Positions 7,598 to 15,411 of a stretch of DNA of 48,305 nucleotides are shown here, in pieces. The first letter of the stretch is position 1. Every line of letters starts with the position of its first letter. Source of the stretch: Clostridiales bacterium. Lineage in GTDB: Bacteria > Bacillota > Clostridia > Christensenellales > UBA1242. The position numbers were made by a program, and so were the translations under genes. The stretch spans positions 1 through 48,305 of the forward strand of contig SVIA01000010.1 of assembly GCA_015055535.1 (NCBI GenBank). Direction: 5' to 3'. The notes under the pieces were generated by a model, which had not been told where the DNA came from, did not search any database, and saw only the letters and a program-made list of their open reading frames with translations.

Positions 7598-9743
7598 AAC
7601 TTTAAGCGAAGAATTTGATTTAAAACTTGAATATAGTCAAAATTTAATAAATTTATTAGATGAAGGTTGCACTATTCCGTTTATTTCTCGTTATAGAAAA
7701 GAAATGCATGGAACTTGCGATGATCAAACTATCAGAGCTTTTGCAGATAGACTAAATTATTTGAGAAATTTAGAGAAACGAAAAGAAGAAGTATCAAAAT
7801 TAATTACAGAACAAGAGAAAATGACTCCTGAAATTCAAAATTCTATAAATAATGCGGTAACTCTTACAGAAGTAGAAGATATTTATAGACCATTTAGGCC
7901 AAAACGTCAAACTAGGGCAACAATTGCAATTAGTAAGGGGTTAGACCCTTTAAGTAAAATAATTTTAAAACAAGATAAAACCAGTGGAGAGATTCTTGAT
8001 GTTGCTGCTGAATTTGTTAACGAAGAAAAAGGTGTCAAAACAAGTGAAGAGGCATTACAAGGAGCGTTAGATATTATTGCTGAACAAATTAGTGATGAAC
8101 CAGATATTAGAAAAGATTTAAGAGAATTTATTTTTAAATCTAGTTTTATTTTAACAAGCTTAAAACCAAACGAAAATGTTAATACATATTTGATGTATGA
8201 TAATTACAAAGAGCAAGTTTGTAAAATGCCTAGTCATAGAATATTGGCTATAAATCGTGGTGAAAAAGAAGATTGTTTAAAAGTTGATTTAGAAGTTAAT
8301 ACTGAAAAATGTTTAGAAATTATTAAAAACAATTTCAAAATTAAAGAAAGTATTTTTAGCGAAAAACTAGAAGAAACAGTTTTAGATTCTTTTGAAAGAT
8401 TAATACTTCCGTCACTAGAGCGAGAAATTCGAAATCAAATTTTTGATACAGCTAGTGAACAAGCAATTAAAATGTTTGAAGTTAATTTAAAACCTTTGCT
8501 TATGCAACCACCACTTAAAAATAATATTATTTTAGGGTTAGACCCAGCTTATAGAACAGGTTGTAAATTGGCAGTAATTGATAGTAATGGATCAGTTTTA
8601 GATACAGGAGTTATTTATCCTACTCCTCCTCATAATGATGTAGAAAAAGCTGAAAAAGTAATTGCAATGCTTATTAAAAAACATAATATTAATGTTATTT
8701 CTATTGGTAATGGAACAGCTAGTAAAGAATGTGAAATTTTTGTTGCAAACTTAATTAAAAAATTAACAGTTCCAGTAAGTTATATGGTTGTTAATGAAGC
8801 TGGAGCAAGTGTTTATAGTGCTAGTAAATTAGGGGCTCAAGAATTTCCAGAGTTCGATGTTAGCTTAAGAAGTGCGGTTTCAATTGCAAGAAGATTACAA
8901 GATCCTTTAGCAGAATTAATAAAAATAGATGTTAAATCTATTGGTGTTGGACAATATCAACATGATATGCCACAAAAAAGACTAACAGAAGTTTTAAATG
9001 GTGTAGTTGAAGATTGTGTTAATAGTGTTGGGGTAGATTTAAATACGGCAAGTCCAAGTCTACTTACATTTGTCAGTGGATTAAATTCAGGGGTTGCTAA
9101 AAACATTGTAGAGTATCGTGAGAAAAATGGAGCATTTAAAAACCGTAAAGAAATTTTAAATGTTAATAAACTTGGCAATAAGGCTTTTGAACAATGTGCA
9201 GGTTTCTTGCGTATTGTTAACGGCGACAATATTTTAGATAATACTGCAGTTCATCCGGAAAGTTATGAAAGCGCGAATAAATTATTAAATATTTTTAATT
9301 TAACTGAAGAAGATATAAAAAACGGAAATATATCAAATTTACCTAGTTTAGTAGAAAATTATGGTTTAGATAAAGCGGCGAAAGAATGTAATATAGGTGT
9401 GCCTACACTAAATGATATTATTAATGAAATTATAAAACCAGGTAGAGATATTCGTGATAGTTTACCAAAACCAGAACTTAGAACAGATATTTTAAGTTTA
9501 GAAGATTTAAAAGAAGGCATGATTTTAAAAGGCACTGTACGTAATGTTATCGATTTCGGTGCATTTGTGGATATCGGAGTTCACCAAGATGGTTTAGTTC
9601 ATATTTCACAAATTTGTGATAGATATATTAAACATCCAAGTGAAGAATTAACAGTTGGTGATATTGTTAATGTTAAAGTAATGAGTGTAGATGTTGAAAA
9701 GAAACGAATTAGTTTAACAATAAAAGGTGCAATAGAAGAATAA
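7584..9743 (+). CDS. tex: Tex-like S1 RNA-binding transcription accessory protein
   Basis: A 719-aa protein with the full Tex order: an N-terminal helical region, a YqgF-like RNase-H fold (ILGLDPAYRTGCKLAVID), helix-hairpin-helix segments (GVDLNTASPSLLTFVSGL, about residue 481 onward) and a C-terminal S1 domain (GTVRNVIDFGAFVDIGVHQD to SLTIKG, about 643-715). Tex binds nucleic acids and RNA polymerase-associated complexes and affects transcription. The start ATG 7584 follows GGGGGAG; an in-frame ATG five codons earlier lacks such a site. It is co-transcribed with degV. Confidence 0.95.
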   Translation: MDLTKTLSEEFDLKLEYSQNLINLLDEGCTIPFISRYRKEMHGTCDDQTIRAFADRLNYLRNLEKRKEEVSKLITEQEKMTPEIQNSINNAVTLTEVEDIYRPFRPKRQTRATIAISKGLDPLSKIILKQDKTSGEILDVAAEFVNEEKGVKTSEEALQGALDIIAEQISDEPDIRKDLREFIFKSSFILTSLKPNENVNTYLMYDNYKEQVCKMPSHRILAINRGEKEDCLKVDLEVNTEKCLEIIKNNFKIKESIFSEKLEETVLDSFERLILPSLEREIRNQIFDTASEQAIKMFEVNLKPLLMQPPLKNNIILGLDPAYRTGCKLAVIDSNGSVLDTGVIYPTPPHNDVEKAEKVIAMLIKKHNINVISIGNGTASKECEIFVANLIKKLTVPVSYMVVNEAGASVYSASKLGAQEFPEFDVSLRSAVSIARRLQDPLAELIKIDVKSIGVGQYQHDMPQKRLTEVLNGVVEDCVNSVGVDLNTASPSLLTFVSGLNSGVAKNIVEYREKNGAFKNRKEILNVNKLGNKAFEQCAGFLRIVNGDNILDNTAVHPESYESANKLLNIFNLTEEDIKNGNISNLPSLVENYGLDKAAKECNIGVPTLNDIINEIIKPGRDIRDSLPKPELRTDILSLEDLKEGMILKGTVRNVIDFGAFVDIGVHQDGLVHISQICDRYIKHPSEELTVGDIVNVKVMSVDVEKKRISLTIKGAIEE

Positions 9744-9768
9744 GCAACTCAGTTGCTTTTTCTTTTTA
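9742..9768 (+). terminator. Terminator of the degV-tex operon
   Basis: Seven-bp stem AAGCAAC/GTTGCTT with a 3-nt loop, then TTTCTTTTTAA. It overlaps the tex stop codon. Confidence 0.8.
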
Positions 9769-9842
9769 ATTTGCTATTTATATTAATTTTTGGAATGGTA
9801 ATAAAATTTTATATTAAAAAATAAAAAAAATTCAAAAAAGTA

Positions 9843-9870
9843 TTGACAATATTTTTAGTTGTGTTATAAT
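9843..9870 (+). promoter_or_regulatory. Promoter of the yjjX-like gene
   Basis: Consensus TTGACA (9843-9848) and TATAAT (9865-9870) with a 16-bp spacer. An 8-bp inverted repeat (GGAATGGT at 9792-9799, ACCATTCC at 9890-9897) flanks it. Confidence 0.8.
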
Positions 9871-9876
9871 CATACT

Positions 9877-9988
9877 ACGTAATCCCTATACCATTCCGGA
9901 TTAATAAAACGTGGGAATTTCTTTTAGAAACTTCTTATGAATGGACAAACAACAAGGCTGTTTTTGTTTATTCGTAAGAAGTTTTTTT
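9877..9988 (+). promoter_or_regulatory. Structured leader with possible pseudoknot and intrinsic terminator (candidate riboswitch)
   Basis: The first hairpin is TAATCC/GGATTA (9880-9903). Its loop contains ATTCC (9893-9897), able to pair with GGAAT at 9914-9918 in an H-type pseudoknot. A small TTTCT/AGAAA hairpin follows at 9918-9930. Then comes a 13-bp stem (9929-9941 with 9971-9983, one G-T pair) ending in T7 (9982-9988), a typical intrinsic terminator. The small hairpin and the terminator stem compete for positions 9929-9930. The sequence does not match the purine, preQ1, guanidine, ZTP or TPP consensus that I know. The regulated gene would be the NTP phosphatase at 10025. Confidence 0.55.
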
Positions 9989-10024
9989 AATAGCCAAATT
10001 AAAAAATAAAAGGAGAAAAAGAAA

Positions 10025-10579
10025 ATGAAAGTATTAATCGGAACAAAAAATCCAGGAAAAATTGAAGGAGCTAGAAAGGCGTTAAGTTATTATTTCAAAA
10101 ATGTTGAAATAATAGGCGTAAAAGCAGAATCTAATGTTAGTGATCAACCAGTAAATAGGGAAACATTTGAGGGGGCTAAAAATAGAGTAAATAACTTAGT
10201 AAAATACGCAAAAGAAAATCATATTGAAGCTGACTTATTTATGGCTGTAGAATCTGGGCTTACAGAAGAACTTGGTTTTTGGCAAATAATTAATGTTGCA
10301 GCTATTAAAGATAAAAATGGGAATTTTAGTTTTGGTACAAGCGCAGGTTTTCCAGTTCCTAAAAAACATGTTCAAACAATAATTGATGAAACATTAGCAA
10401 CGGTTATGGATAATTTATTTAATGAATCAGATTTAAGAAGTTCAACAGGAGGAGTAGGACTTTTAACTCACGATGTTATAACAAGAATAGATTTAAACAC
10501 TCAAGCATTTGTAATGGCATTAACTAAATTTATTAATGGTTATCGCTGGGATGAAGAGGATGAATGTACAAAACAATAA
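10025..10579 (+). CDS. Inosine/xanthosine triphosphatase-like NTPase (YjjX/DUF84 family)
   Basis: A 184-aa protein. The N-terminal motif VLIGTKNPGKIEGARKA is the conserved nucleotide-binding start of the YjjX/DUF84 (NTPase_I-T) family. MAVESGLTEE and GTSAGFPVP carry the acidic metal-binding and substrate loops. Family members hydrolyse non-canonical purine triphosphates (ITP, XTP) or oxidised nucleotides to cleanse the pool. AAAGGAGAAAAAGAAA precedes ATG. The gene is monocistronic with a long leader containing a terminator, so expression is probably attenuated by a signal not yet known. Confidence 0.88.
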   Translation: MKVLIGTKNPGKIEGARKALSYYFKNVEIIGVKAESNVSDQPVNRETFEGAKNRVNNLVKYAKENHIEADLFMAVESGLTEELGFWQIINVAAIKDKNGNFSFGTSAGFPVPKKHVQTIIDETLATVMDNLFNESDLRSSTGGVGLLTHDVITRIDLNTQAFVMALTKFINGYRWDEEDECTKQ

Positions 10580-10592
10580 AACTATATCAGAT

Positions 10593-10626
10593 AAAAAAGA
10601 ACTTAATTTTAAGTTCTTTTTTATTT
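10593..10626 (+). terminator. Terminator after the YjjX-like gene
   Basis: A long A/T-flanked stem, AAAGAACTTA with TAAGTTCTTT, leads into TTTTTTATTTT. Confidence 0.8.
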
Positions 10627-10787
10627 TATATATTAAGTTTTTGCTAAGAAAAATAAGCGATCATAAAATTTTCAAACGAGGAATAGAAGGTTAAAATAAA
10701 AATAATAATAAAAATTTAAAAGATTAATACAGAGTAAAACATAAAAAACTAAATTTTTTCAAAAAAATAAAAAATTTACAAAAAAGT

Positions 10788-10816
10788 GTTGACAAATAGA
10801 TTAAATTAATTTATAC
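10788..10816 (+). promoter_or_regulatory. Promoter of the tRNA cluster
   Basis: TTGACA within GTGTTGACAAATAG near 10788 and TATACT near 10812 lie about 20 bp before tRNA-Ala. This is a usual arrangement for a stable-RNA promoter, although the spacer is a little long. Confidence 0.55.
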
Positions 10817-10832
10817 TAAAAAAGTCTAATAT

Positions 10833-10909
10833 GGGGGTATAGCTCAGTTGGCTAGAGCACCTGCCTTGCAAGCAGGGGGTCAGCGGTTCGAATCCGCTTA
10901 TCTCCACCA
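10833..10909 (+). tRNA. tRNA-Ala (anticodon TGC)
   Basis: Acceptor GGGGGTA/TATCTCC, D-arm GCTCAGTTGGCTAGAGC, anticodon arm CCTGC-CTTGCAA-GCAGG (anticodon TGC), T-arm GCGGTTCGAATCCGC and encoded ACCA. Confidence 0.96.
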
Positions 10910-10985
10910 AAATTAGATTTGACAGTTGTAAAGTCAATAAAACAAATATAACTAGATACTAAATTTAAAAATTTAATATCTAGTG

Positions 10986-11033
10986 TATATAATAACGATG
11001 GGATATAGCTCAGTTGGTTAGAGCACCGCTCTG
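10986..11033 (+). repeat. Direct repeat copy 1: upstream flank and 5' half of tRNA-Ile
   Basis: This 48-bp block is identical to 11117-11164, offset by 131 bp. It contains 13 bp of upstream flank and the tRNA-Ile sequence from the acceptor 5' strand to the anticodon loop. Confidence 0.95.
10999..11033 (+). pseudogene. Truncated tRNA-Ile 5' half
   Basis: It is identical to the first 35 nt of the intact tRNA-Ile at 11130, up to CTCTG in the anticodon loop. It then switches to unrelated, structured sequence (11034-11116). It lacks the anticodon 3' stem, T-arm and acceptor 3' strand, so it cannot be a functional tRNA. Confidence 0.9.
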
Positions 11034-11116
11034 CTCGACGACTTGCAAAAGCAAGGCTAGTACGAAGCGAAGCGAAGTGTAAGGCGGACCGCCTTATTAA
11101 ATAATCAATTTGAGTT
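11034..11116. other. 83-bp structured insert between duplicated tRNA-Ile halves
   Basis: It contains a CTTGC/GCAAG hairpin, three CGAAG-type tandem units, and a perfect 17-bp palindrome (11080-11096, TAAGGCGG-A-CCGCCTTA). The right arm of the palindrome is the inverse complement of the tRNA-Ile sequence just after the break (ATAAGGCGG at 11165-11173). It has no ORF. Confidence 0.7.
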
Positions 11117-11164
11117 TATATAATAACGATGGGATATAGCTCAGTTGGTTAGAGCACCGCTCTG
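11117..11164 (+). repeat. Direct repeat copy 2, leading into intact tRNA-Ile
   Basis: Identical 48-bp block to 10986-11033; here it continues into the complete tRNA. Confidence 0.95.
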
Positions 11165-11206
11165 ATAAGGCGGGGGTCGATGGTTCAAGTCCATTTATCC
11201 CAACCA
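11130..11206 (+). tRNA. tRNA-Ile (anticodon GAT)
   Basis: Acceptor TGGGATA/TATCCCA, anticodon arm CCGCT-CTGATAA-GGCGG (anticodon GAT), T-arm ATGGTTCAAGTCCAT and encoded ACCA. It is not inside an rRNA operon. Confidence 0.95.
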
Positions 11207-11210
11207 ATTC

Positions 11211-11250
11211 AAACCTAAATTGAACCAAAAGTTTGATTTAGGTTTTTTTG
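11211..11250 (+). terminator. Terminator of the tRNA cluster
   Basis: Ten-bp perfect stem AAACCTAAAT/ATTTAGGTTT with T7. Confidence 0.85.
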
Positions 11251-11270
11251 TTAACTTTTTACAAGATTTA

Positions 11271-11279
11271 TGCTATAAT
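11271..11279 (+). promoter_or_regulatory. Extended -10 promoter directing a leaderless mRNA
   Basis: TGCTATAAT ends 6 nt before ATG 11286, with TTAACT 17 bp upstream. No ribosome site is present. Confidence 0.6.
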
Positions 11280-11285
11280 CTTAAA

Positions 11286-11936
11286 ATGTTTAGACAATTT
11301 TTTATTAAGACATTTGATAAGCTGGAATATGCTGAGAATTTTTTGAATAAAGGACAAATGCTTTTTAGACATTTTTCATATTTTCGGAATATTGAAAATT
11401 TTCGTAAAGATAACAATGAGGGGACAGCTATTGAAACAACAAACTTAGTGTTAAGTGAAAATATAAAAACTATTCAAATTGGAAAATCTAGCAATGGTAA
11501 AAAGTTTATGTTAGATGTAAACAAACTAAAGGAAAAATTTCCAGACATATTTGAACAACCAATTTCCTTTAAATTATCATATTTTGCAGATTGTAATGTT
11601 TATTGTATTACTTATATTGACAGCGAAACTCAAAACAAAGAAGATGTATTAAAAAGAATTCAAGGCTATGGAACTTACTCTGTTGTTGTAACAAACTGCA
11701 AAGATTTCATTGATAAAGTTAAAACATATTTACACGATTGCAAATTTGGACTTGTAAAATATGACAACATTTCAAATGATAGAAGCGTATTTAACAAAAC
11801 TATAGATTATAAACTTGATAACGAATTTAGAATTGTAATTTCATCTGGTAAAGAACAAAATTTAATTGAAGTTGGTAAAATACAAGGATTTATTTGTACC
11901 ACAAAATCATTAGATGCTTTATTACAAGTATTTTAA
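11286..11936 (+). CDS. Uncharacterised protein, 216 aa, with FRxxxYFRxxE..RxDxxEG motif
   Basis: The frame is open for 22 more codons upstream through the tRNA terminator. I chose ATG 11286 because it sits one turn after a TATAAT element and removes the terminator from the CDS. The N-terminal part has MLFRHFSYFRNIE followed by RKDNNEGT, a pattern I associate with uncharacterised proteins on phages and islands. The rest is mixed alpha/beta, ending FICTTKSLDALLQVF, with no catalytic motif or membrane segment. It lies between the tRNA cluster and the recombinase, so it may be island cargo or the chromosomal neighbour at the junction. A role in defence is only a guess from position. Confidence 0.7.
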   Translation: MFRQFFIKTFDKLEYAENFLNKGQMLFRHFSYFRNIENFRKDNNEGTAIETTNLVLSENIKTIQIGKSSNGKKFMLDVNKLKEKFPDIFEQPISFKLSYFADCNVYCITYIDSETQNKEDVLKRIQGYGTYSVVVTNCKDFIDKVKTYLHDCKFGLVKYDNISNDRSVFNKTIDYKLDNEFRIVISSGKEQNLIEVGKIQGFICTTKSLDALLQVF

Positions 11937-11942
11937 AATAAT

Positions 11943-12100
11943 GGCGTTTTATGCCGTGAAAGGTTCTTGACATGAGTAGAAATGGTGTAGGCTTATTCGC
12001 CAAGGGCAAGTAATATAATTGCTTGCAATTTATTATCCTTGACCGCATGCCATAGAATTACCATTTCGTAGAGGCTCGTGTCAAGAACACCATGGAATAA
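11943..12100. other. Highly structured nested inverted repeat next to the recombinase gene
   Basis: The arms pair in order: GTTCTTGACATGAG (11963-11976) with CTCGTGTCAAGAAC (12075-12088), one T-G pair; GAAATGGT (11979-11986) with ACCATTTC (12060-12067); GGC with GCC; CAAGG (12001-12005) with CCTTG (12037-12041); GCAAG (12006-12010) with CTTGC (12022-12026). A small GGC/GCC hairpin lies just outside at 11943-11955. There is no ORF. Read on the minus strand it lies directly 3' of the recombinase gene. It may be a structured RNA, an attachment or transfer site, or a non-autonomous element. Confidence 0.6.
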
Positions 12101-12105
12101 AATCT

Positions 12106-13602
12106 TTATACAAACATTTCTATTTTAATATTTATCGTTTTAGGTTCTACTTTACCAAGACATAAATGTTTTATTTGTTTTGTAATAAATAAAAAAGAAT
12201 AGCCCTTGTTATTAGGGCTATTTTTTATTGGACTATTAAATGTAATTTCTATTTTGTCATTAAAAGCTCGTATTTCTTTTACAAGATAATTGATAAGCAT
12301 TTGAGGTTCAAGTTTTAATGCTTGAATATAAAATTTTTGAATATCTTCTTTTGTAATTATTTTTGTACTTTTGCTATTTTCTATTAATATATCTTTTTCG
12401 AGTTCAGTAATCTTTATTTCAAGTTCATTCATTCTTTTAATGGTAGTATTATTCATTAAACCTTGTTCTACTGCTGTCATTATATTATTTAATATTTTTT
12501 CACATTCTTTTTTCTCTTTTAAAAGTTGTTTTAAAATATTGTTGTTATTCTCTAATCGTGATTGTGCTTTCAATATGTTTTCCGTAAGTATTTCTAAATT
12601 TTTAGAATTATTTAAAACTTCTAAAACTGAATTTATTATTAATTCTTCAAAATCTTCTTTTCTAACATTTTCTTTAATGCAACCATTATGACTTTTTCTA
12701 CCTAAACATTTATAATATCGTTTTATTATTCCGTTTTGACTTGTACCAGTTTCTGCACTAATAGGTTTTCCACAATAACCACATTTCATTTTATTGCGAA
12801 ACATATATACTGCTTTAACACTTCTTTTTCCATCTTTATTTATTCTTCTTTTCTTTTTTACTTTTTCAAATAATTCATTAGGTACTATTGGTGGGTACAT
12901 ATTTTCATAAACCTCATCTTTGTATCTATATATGCCTATGTACTTTTCATTTTGTAAAATGTTATATATAGTATTTTTTGTAAAGGGTTTGCCTTTGTTA
13001 AATATTCTTTTTTCAGTTAAAGATAAAATTATATCTTTAACATAAGTTCCATACGAATATTGCTTGTAAATATATCTTACGACTTCTGCTTTTTCTTCAT
13101 CAATTAATATTTTTTTGTTTTCTAGTTTGTAGCCGTATAGTAAAAGTCCACCTGTAAAGTGTCCTTTAAGTCTAGTTTCTTTCATTCCTCTTTTAACTTT
13201 TTGTGCTAGTTCTGCCGAATAATATTCAGCCATTCCTTCAAGCAAACTTTCTAATATTATTCCTTCTGGTGTATCTGGTATGTTTTCCATTGCAGATAAC
13301 AATTTTACACCATTATCTTTTAAAATTTTTTTGTATTTTGCTGTTTCATATTTATTTCTACTAAATCTATCTAATCTATAAACAATTATATATTGAAAAT
13401 CTTTATTACTGCTATCTTTAATCATTTGTTGAAAATCTGGTCTATTATCATTAGTTCCTGTCATTGCTCTGTCAATATATGTGTTAAGTATTAAAATATC
13501 ATTCCTCTTGGCATAATCTTGACAAACTCTTAATTGTCCTTCGATAGATTGTTCTGTTTGATTATCGCTAGAGTATCTAGCATAAATTACTGCTGTTTTC
13601 AT
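12106..13602 (-). CDS. Large serine recombinase (site-specific integrase)
   Basis: A 498-aa protein. The N-terminal resolvase domain starts AVIYARYSSDNQTEQSIEGQ, with nucleophile Ser11 and the conserved YxRxSxxxQ layout; VYRLDRFSRN gives the catalytic arginines. The central recombinase domain is followed by a zinc ribbon (CGYCGK ... CLGRKSHNGC, about 274-311) and a long coiled coil (about 345-410). Such enzymes integrate and excise islands and phages between short attB/attP sites. It has an AAAAGGAG ribosome site. It is the probable integrase of the island; the other island genes lie on the far side of its 5' end. Confidence 0.95.
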   Translation of the reverse strand: MKTAVIYARYSSDNQTEQSIEGQLRVCQDYAKRNDILILNTYIDRAMTGTNDNRPDFQQMIKDSSNKDFQYIIVYRLDRFSRNKYETAKYKKILKDNGVKLLSAMENIPDTPEGIILESLLEGMAEYYSAELAQKVKRGMKETRLKGHFTGGLLLYGYKLENKKILIDEEKAEVVRYIYKQYSYGTYVKDIILSLTEKRIFNKGKPFTKNTIYNILQNEKYIGIYRYKDEVYENMYPPIVPNELFEKVKKKRRINKDGKRSVKAVYMFRNKMKCGYCGKPISAETGTSQNGIIKRYYKCLGRKSHNGCIKENVRKEDFEELIINSVLEVLNNSKNLEILTENILKAQSRLENNNNILKQLLKEKKECEKILNNIMTAVEQGLMNNTTIKRMNELEIKITELEKDILIENSKSTKIITKEDIQKFYIQALKLEPQMLINYLVKEIRAFNDKIEITFNSPIKNSPNNKGYSFLFITKQIKHLCLGKVEPKTINIKIEMFV

Positions 13603-13701
13603 TTTGTTTTTCTCCTTTTAATATTAAATTTTTTATTTGTCTTTCGACACAAAGCGAAAGAAACGAAAAGGGATTAAATGTTTTAGTTTTGTAATCTATA
13701 T

Positions 13702-13749
13702 TTTTTAGTCAAGGTTTGAGAATCAATGCACTTTAACCTTGACTAAAAA
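13702..13749. terminator. Bidirectional terminator between rep and recombinase genes
   Basis: Fifteen-bp stem TTTTTAGTCAAGGTT/AACCTTGACTAAAAA with an 18-nt loop. A- and T-runs on both sides allow termination in either direction. Confidence 0.75.
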
Positions 13750-13783
13750 GAGTTTTCGTTTAGCATTCGCTGTCGACAGACAA

Positions 13784-14653
13784 TTAATAACCTTTCGGTA
13801 GTTGTTGTATAAGTTCTTTATTAACTTGTCCTAATATTTCACCAGTTTCAAAATCTAGGCAATTAAAGTTATCAAATAAAAGTATTTTTCTTTCTTCTTG
13901 TCCAATATTACAAACGACATCATCTTCTAAAATGTCCGTAATAAAATAAGTTTGAATGTGTTTTGAATAAATAACTTTTTCGCCAGTTTTTCTAATGTAC
14001 TTTAATATATAATTAACTGCATCTTGCACTCCACCAGAATAAATCTCTCTAAAATCATTTCTTCCAAACCTTTCTAAAAAGTAAGTGTTTTGATTAGTTG
14101 TCTGCATTTGATGAGTTTTAGTTGAATAATCTTTTGTTTCTAGTATTTTGCCTACCATTTCTTTAATTACAAATATTCCGTGAAAGTGTAGGCGATTAAC
14201 TTTAGGACTTCGTTCAAATACTCCAATATATTTCCAACCTTTGCGATTTGATAAATGCCTTAAACAATTTAAAAATTTCTTTCTAAATTCTTCTTCGATT
14301 AACTTTTGACTATCATAAGTAAAAGTGCAAAAGTGAGTCCAGTTTTGCAGTCCTAACTTTCGACTTAATCTCGTTTGTCTTACAATTCTATTTCTTTTAT
14401 CTTTTTCCAGTATTTCATTTACAAGTTTCGTTGATTTTTCAATATCGTTAATTTCTTTATTTATTTCCTTAATGGTCTTTTCACTTTTCTCTTTCTTCGT
14501 TCCTATACTTTCTTTATATATTTCTTTAACTTTCTGTTCTTTTTCATCTTTCGCTTTTAATTCATTCTTTCTTTTCTTAAATGATTGAGTTATGTGAGGT
14601 ATGCCAATATAATGACTACCATCAAAATATACTTTAGTTTGTGGGTAGTTCAT
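13784..14653 (-). CDS. HUH rolling-circle replication initiator (Rep)
   Basis: A 289-aa protein. Motif I is F108-C-T-F-T-Y113, motif II is H156-F-H158-G (the HUH metal site) and motif III is Y215-I-L-K218-Y219, where the tyrosine should nick DNA. The order and spacing match Rep proteins of small circular phages and plasmids of the microvirus/inovirus kind. Residues 30-90 are a charged coiled coil before the nuclease. ATG 14653 is preferred over an upstream GTG because GAGGTG sits 7 nt before it. The gene overlaps the 3' end of a 44-aa ORF. With no relaxase nearby, it implies that the island has, or had, a circular replicating form. Confidence 0.88.
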   Translation of the reverse strand: MNYPQTKVYFDGSHYIGIPHITQSFKKRKNELKAKDEKEQKVKEIYKESIGTKKEKSEKTIKEINKEINDIEKSTKLVNEILEKDKRNRIVRQTRLSRKLGLQNWTHFCTFTYDSQKLIEEEFRKKFLNCLRHLSNRKGWKYIGVFERSPKVNRLHFHGIFVIKEMVGKILETKDYSTKTHQMQTTNQNTYFLERFGRNDFREIYSGGVQDAVNYILKYIRKTGEKVIYSKHIQTYFITDILEDDVVCNIGQEERKILLFDNFNCLDFETGEILGQVNKELIQQLPKGY

Positions 14654-14768
14654 TTTGCACCTCACTTGTTTTGCAGTTTAAAATGTTTGCTAACATTTCT
14701 ACAAAAAACTCATTGTCTAAAATAGATAAATCTATTTCATTTAAAAATTCAATTTTTAGATTTTTCAT
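14634..14768 (-). CDS. 44-aa ORF overlapping and translationally coupled to rep
   Basis: An ATG at 14768 with a good GGAGTT ribosome site opens a 44-codon frame (MKNLKIEFLNEIDLSILDNE...). It ends at TAA 14634-14636, so it overlaps the rep start by 20 nt in another frame. Small leader ORFs of this sort often set Rep translation or copy number. The peptide is acidic and hydrophobic with no known family. Confidence 0.6.
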   Translation of the reverse strand: MKNLKIEFLNEIDLSILDNEFFVEMLANILNCKTSEVQNELPTN

Positions 14769-15330
14769 TTTTTAACTCCTTTTTCAAAATTTTTGGAATT
14801 AAAAAAGACATAGAAAAAGTTTTAGTTTTTCTACGCCTTAAATCTAACTCTGCCGTACTTTGTACTTACGGATGTCCAATGTTTAAAAACATTCCCATAT
14901 ACTACTCGTATAGTATTCAAGGTGTCTTATTTAACTCGTGTAAAGGTTTTTAATTTATTATTATCCGCATGTTTGATAACAAATTTTATCTCTTTACAAA
15001 AATATTGTATTCACAATTTTAATTTTTTACCATGACATTTCTTAACCTTTATATGACTAAAATTTAAACTTATTTAAACTTAAATTAAACTCATTTGATT
15101 TTACTTAAACAATTTTAAGAAGTTATATGTGTCATTTGAGTAATTGAAAAAAATATATAAATTTAAAACCCCTACATATATATGGCACGAAAATAGCAAA
15201 AAGTAACCCCCTAATTCATAATTTTTTTAAAAAATTAATAAAAAATTAATAACCTTTACAATTAATAGTCACAAAAAAAAGAAAAGTTAACGGTCTAATG
15301 CAAAAAATTTAATAATTTTTTACTTATACT

Positions 15331-15401
15331 GAAAACGGAACAATAAAAAAATGAGGTTTTGCAGAAAGCCCGCGTGCAAACCTCATTTTTGTTCCGTTTT
15401 C
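15331..15401. repeat. Long two-part hairpin (candidate single-strand origin)
   Basis: The outer arms GAAAACGGAACAA/TTGTTCCGTTTTC are perfect over 13 bp. The inner arms ATGAGGTTTTGC and TGCAAACCTCAT pair with one offset around a GC-rich loop (AGAAAGCCCGCG). Confidence 0.85.
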
Positions 15402-15411
15402 TTTAGTTTAT

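Noticed and set aside
9877-9988. Purine, preQ1 or other known riboswitch upstream of the YjjX-like gene
   Set aside because: The conserved purine core (TATA, TNTCTACC) and the preQ1 loop are absent; kept only as an unclassified leader.
11943-12100. Retron or group II intron RNA
   Set aside because: No reverse transcriptase or intron-encoded protein is near, and no conserved domain V or msr features were recognised.
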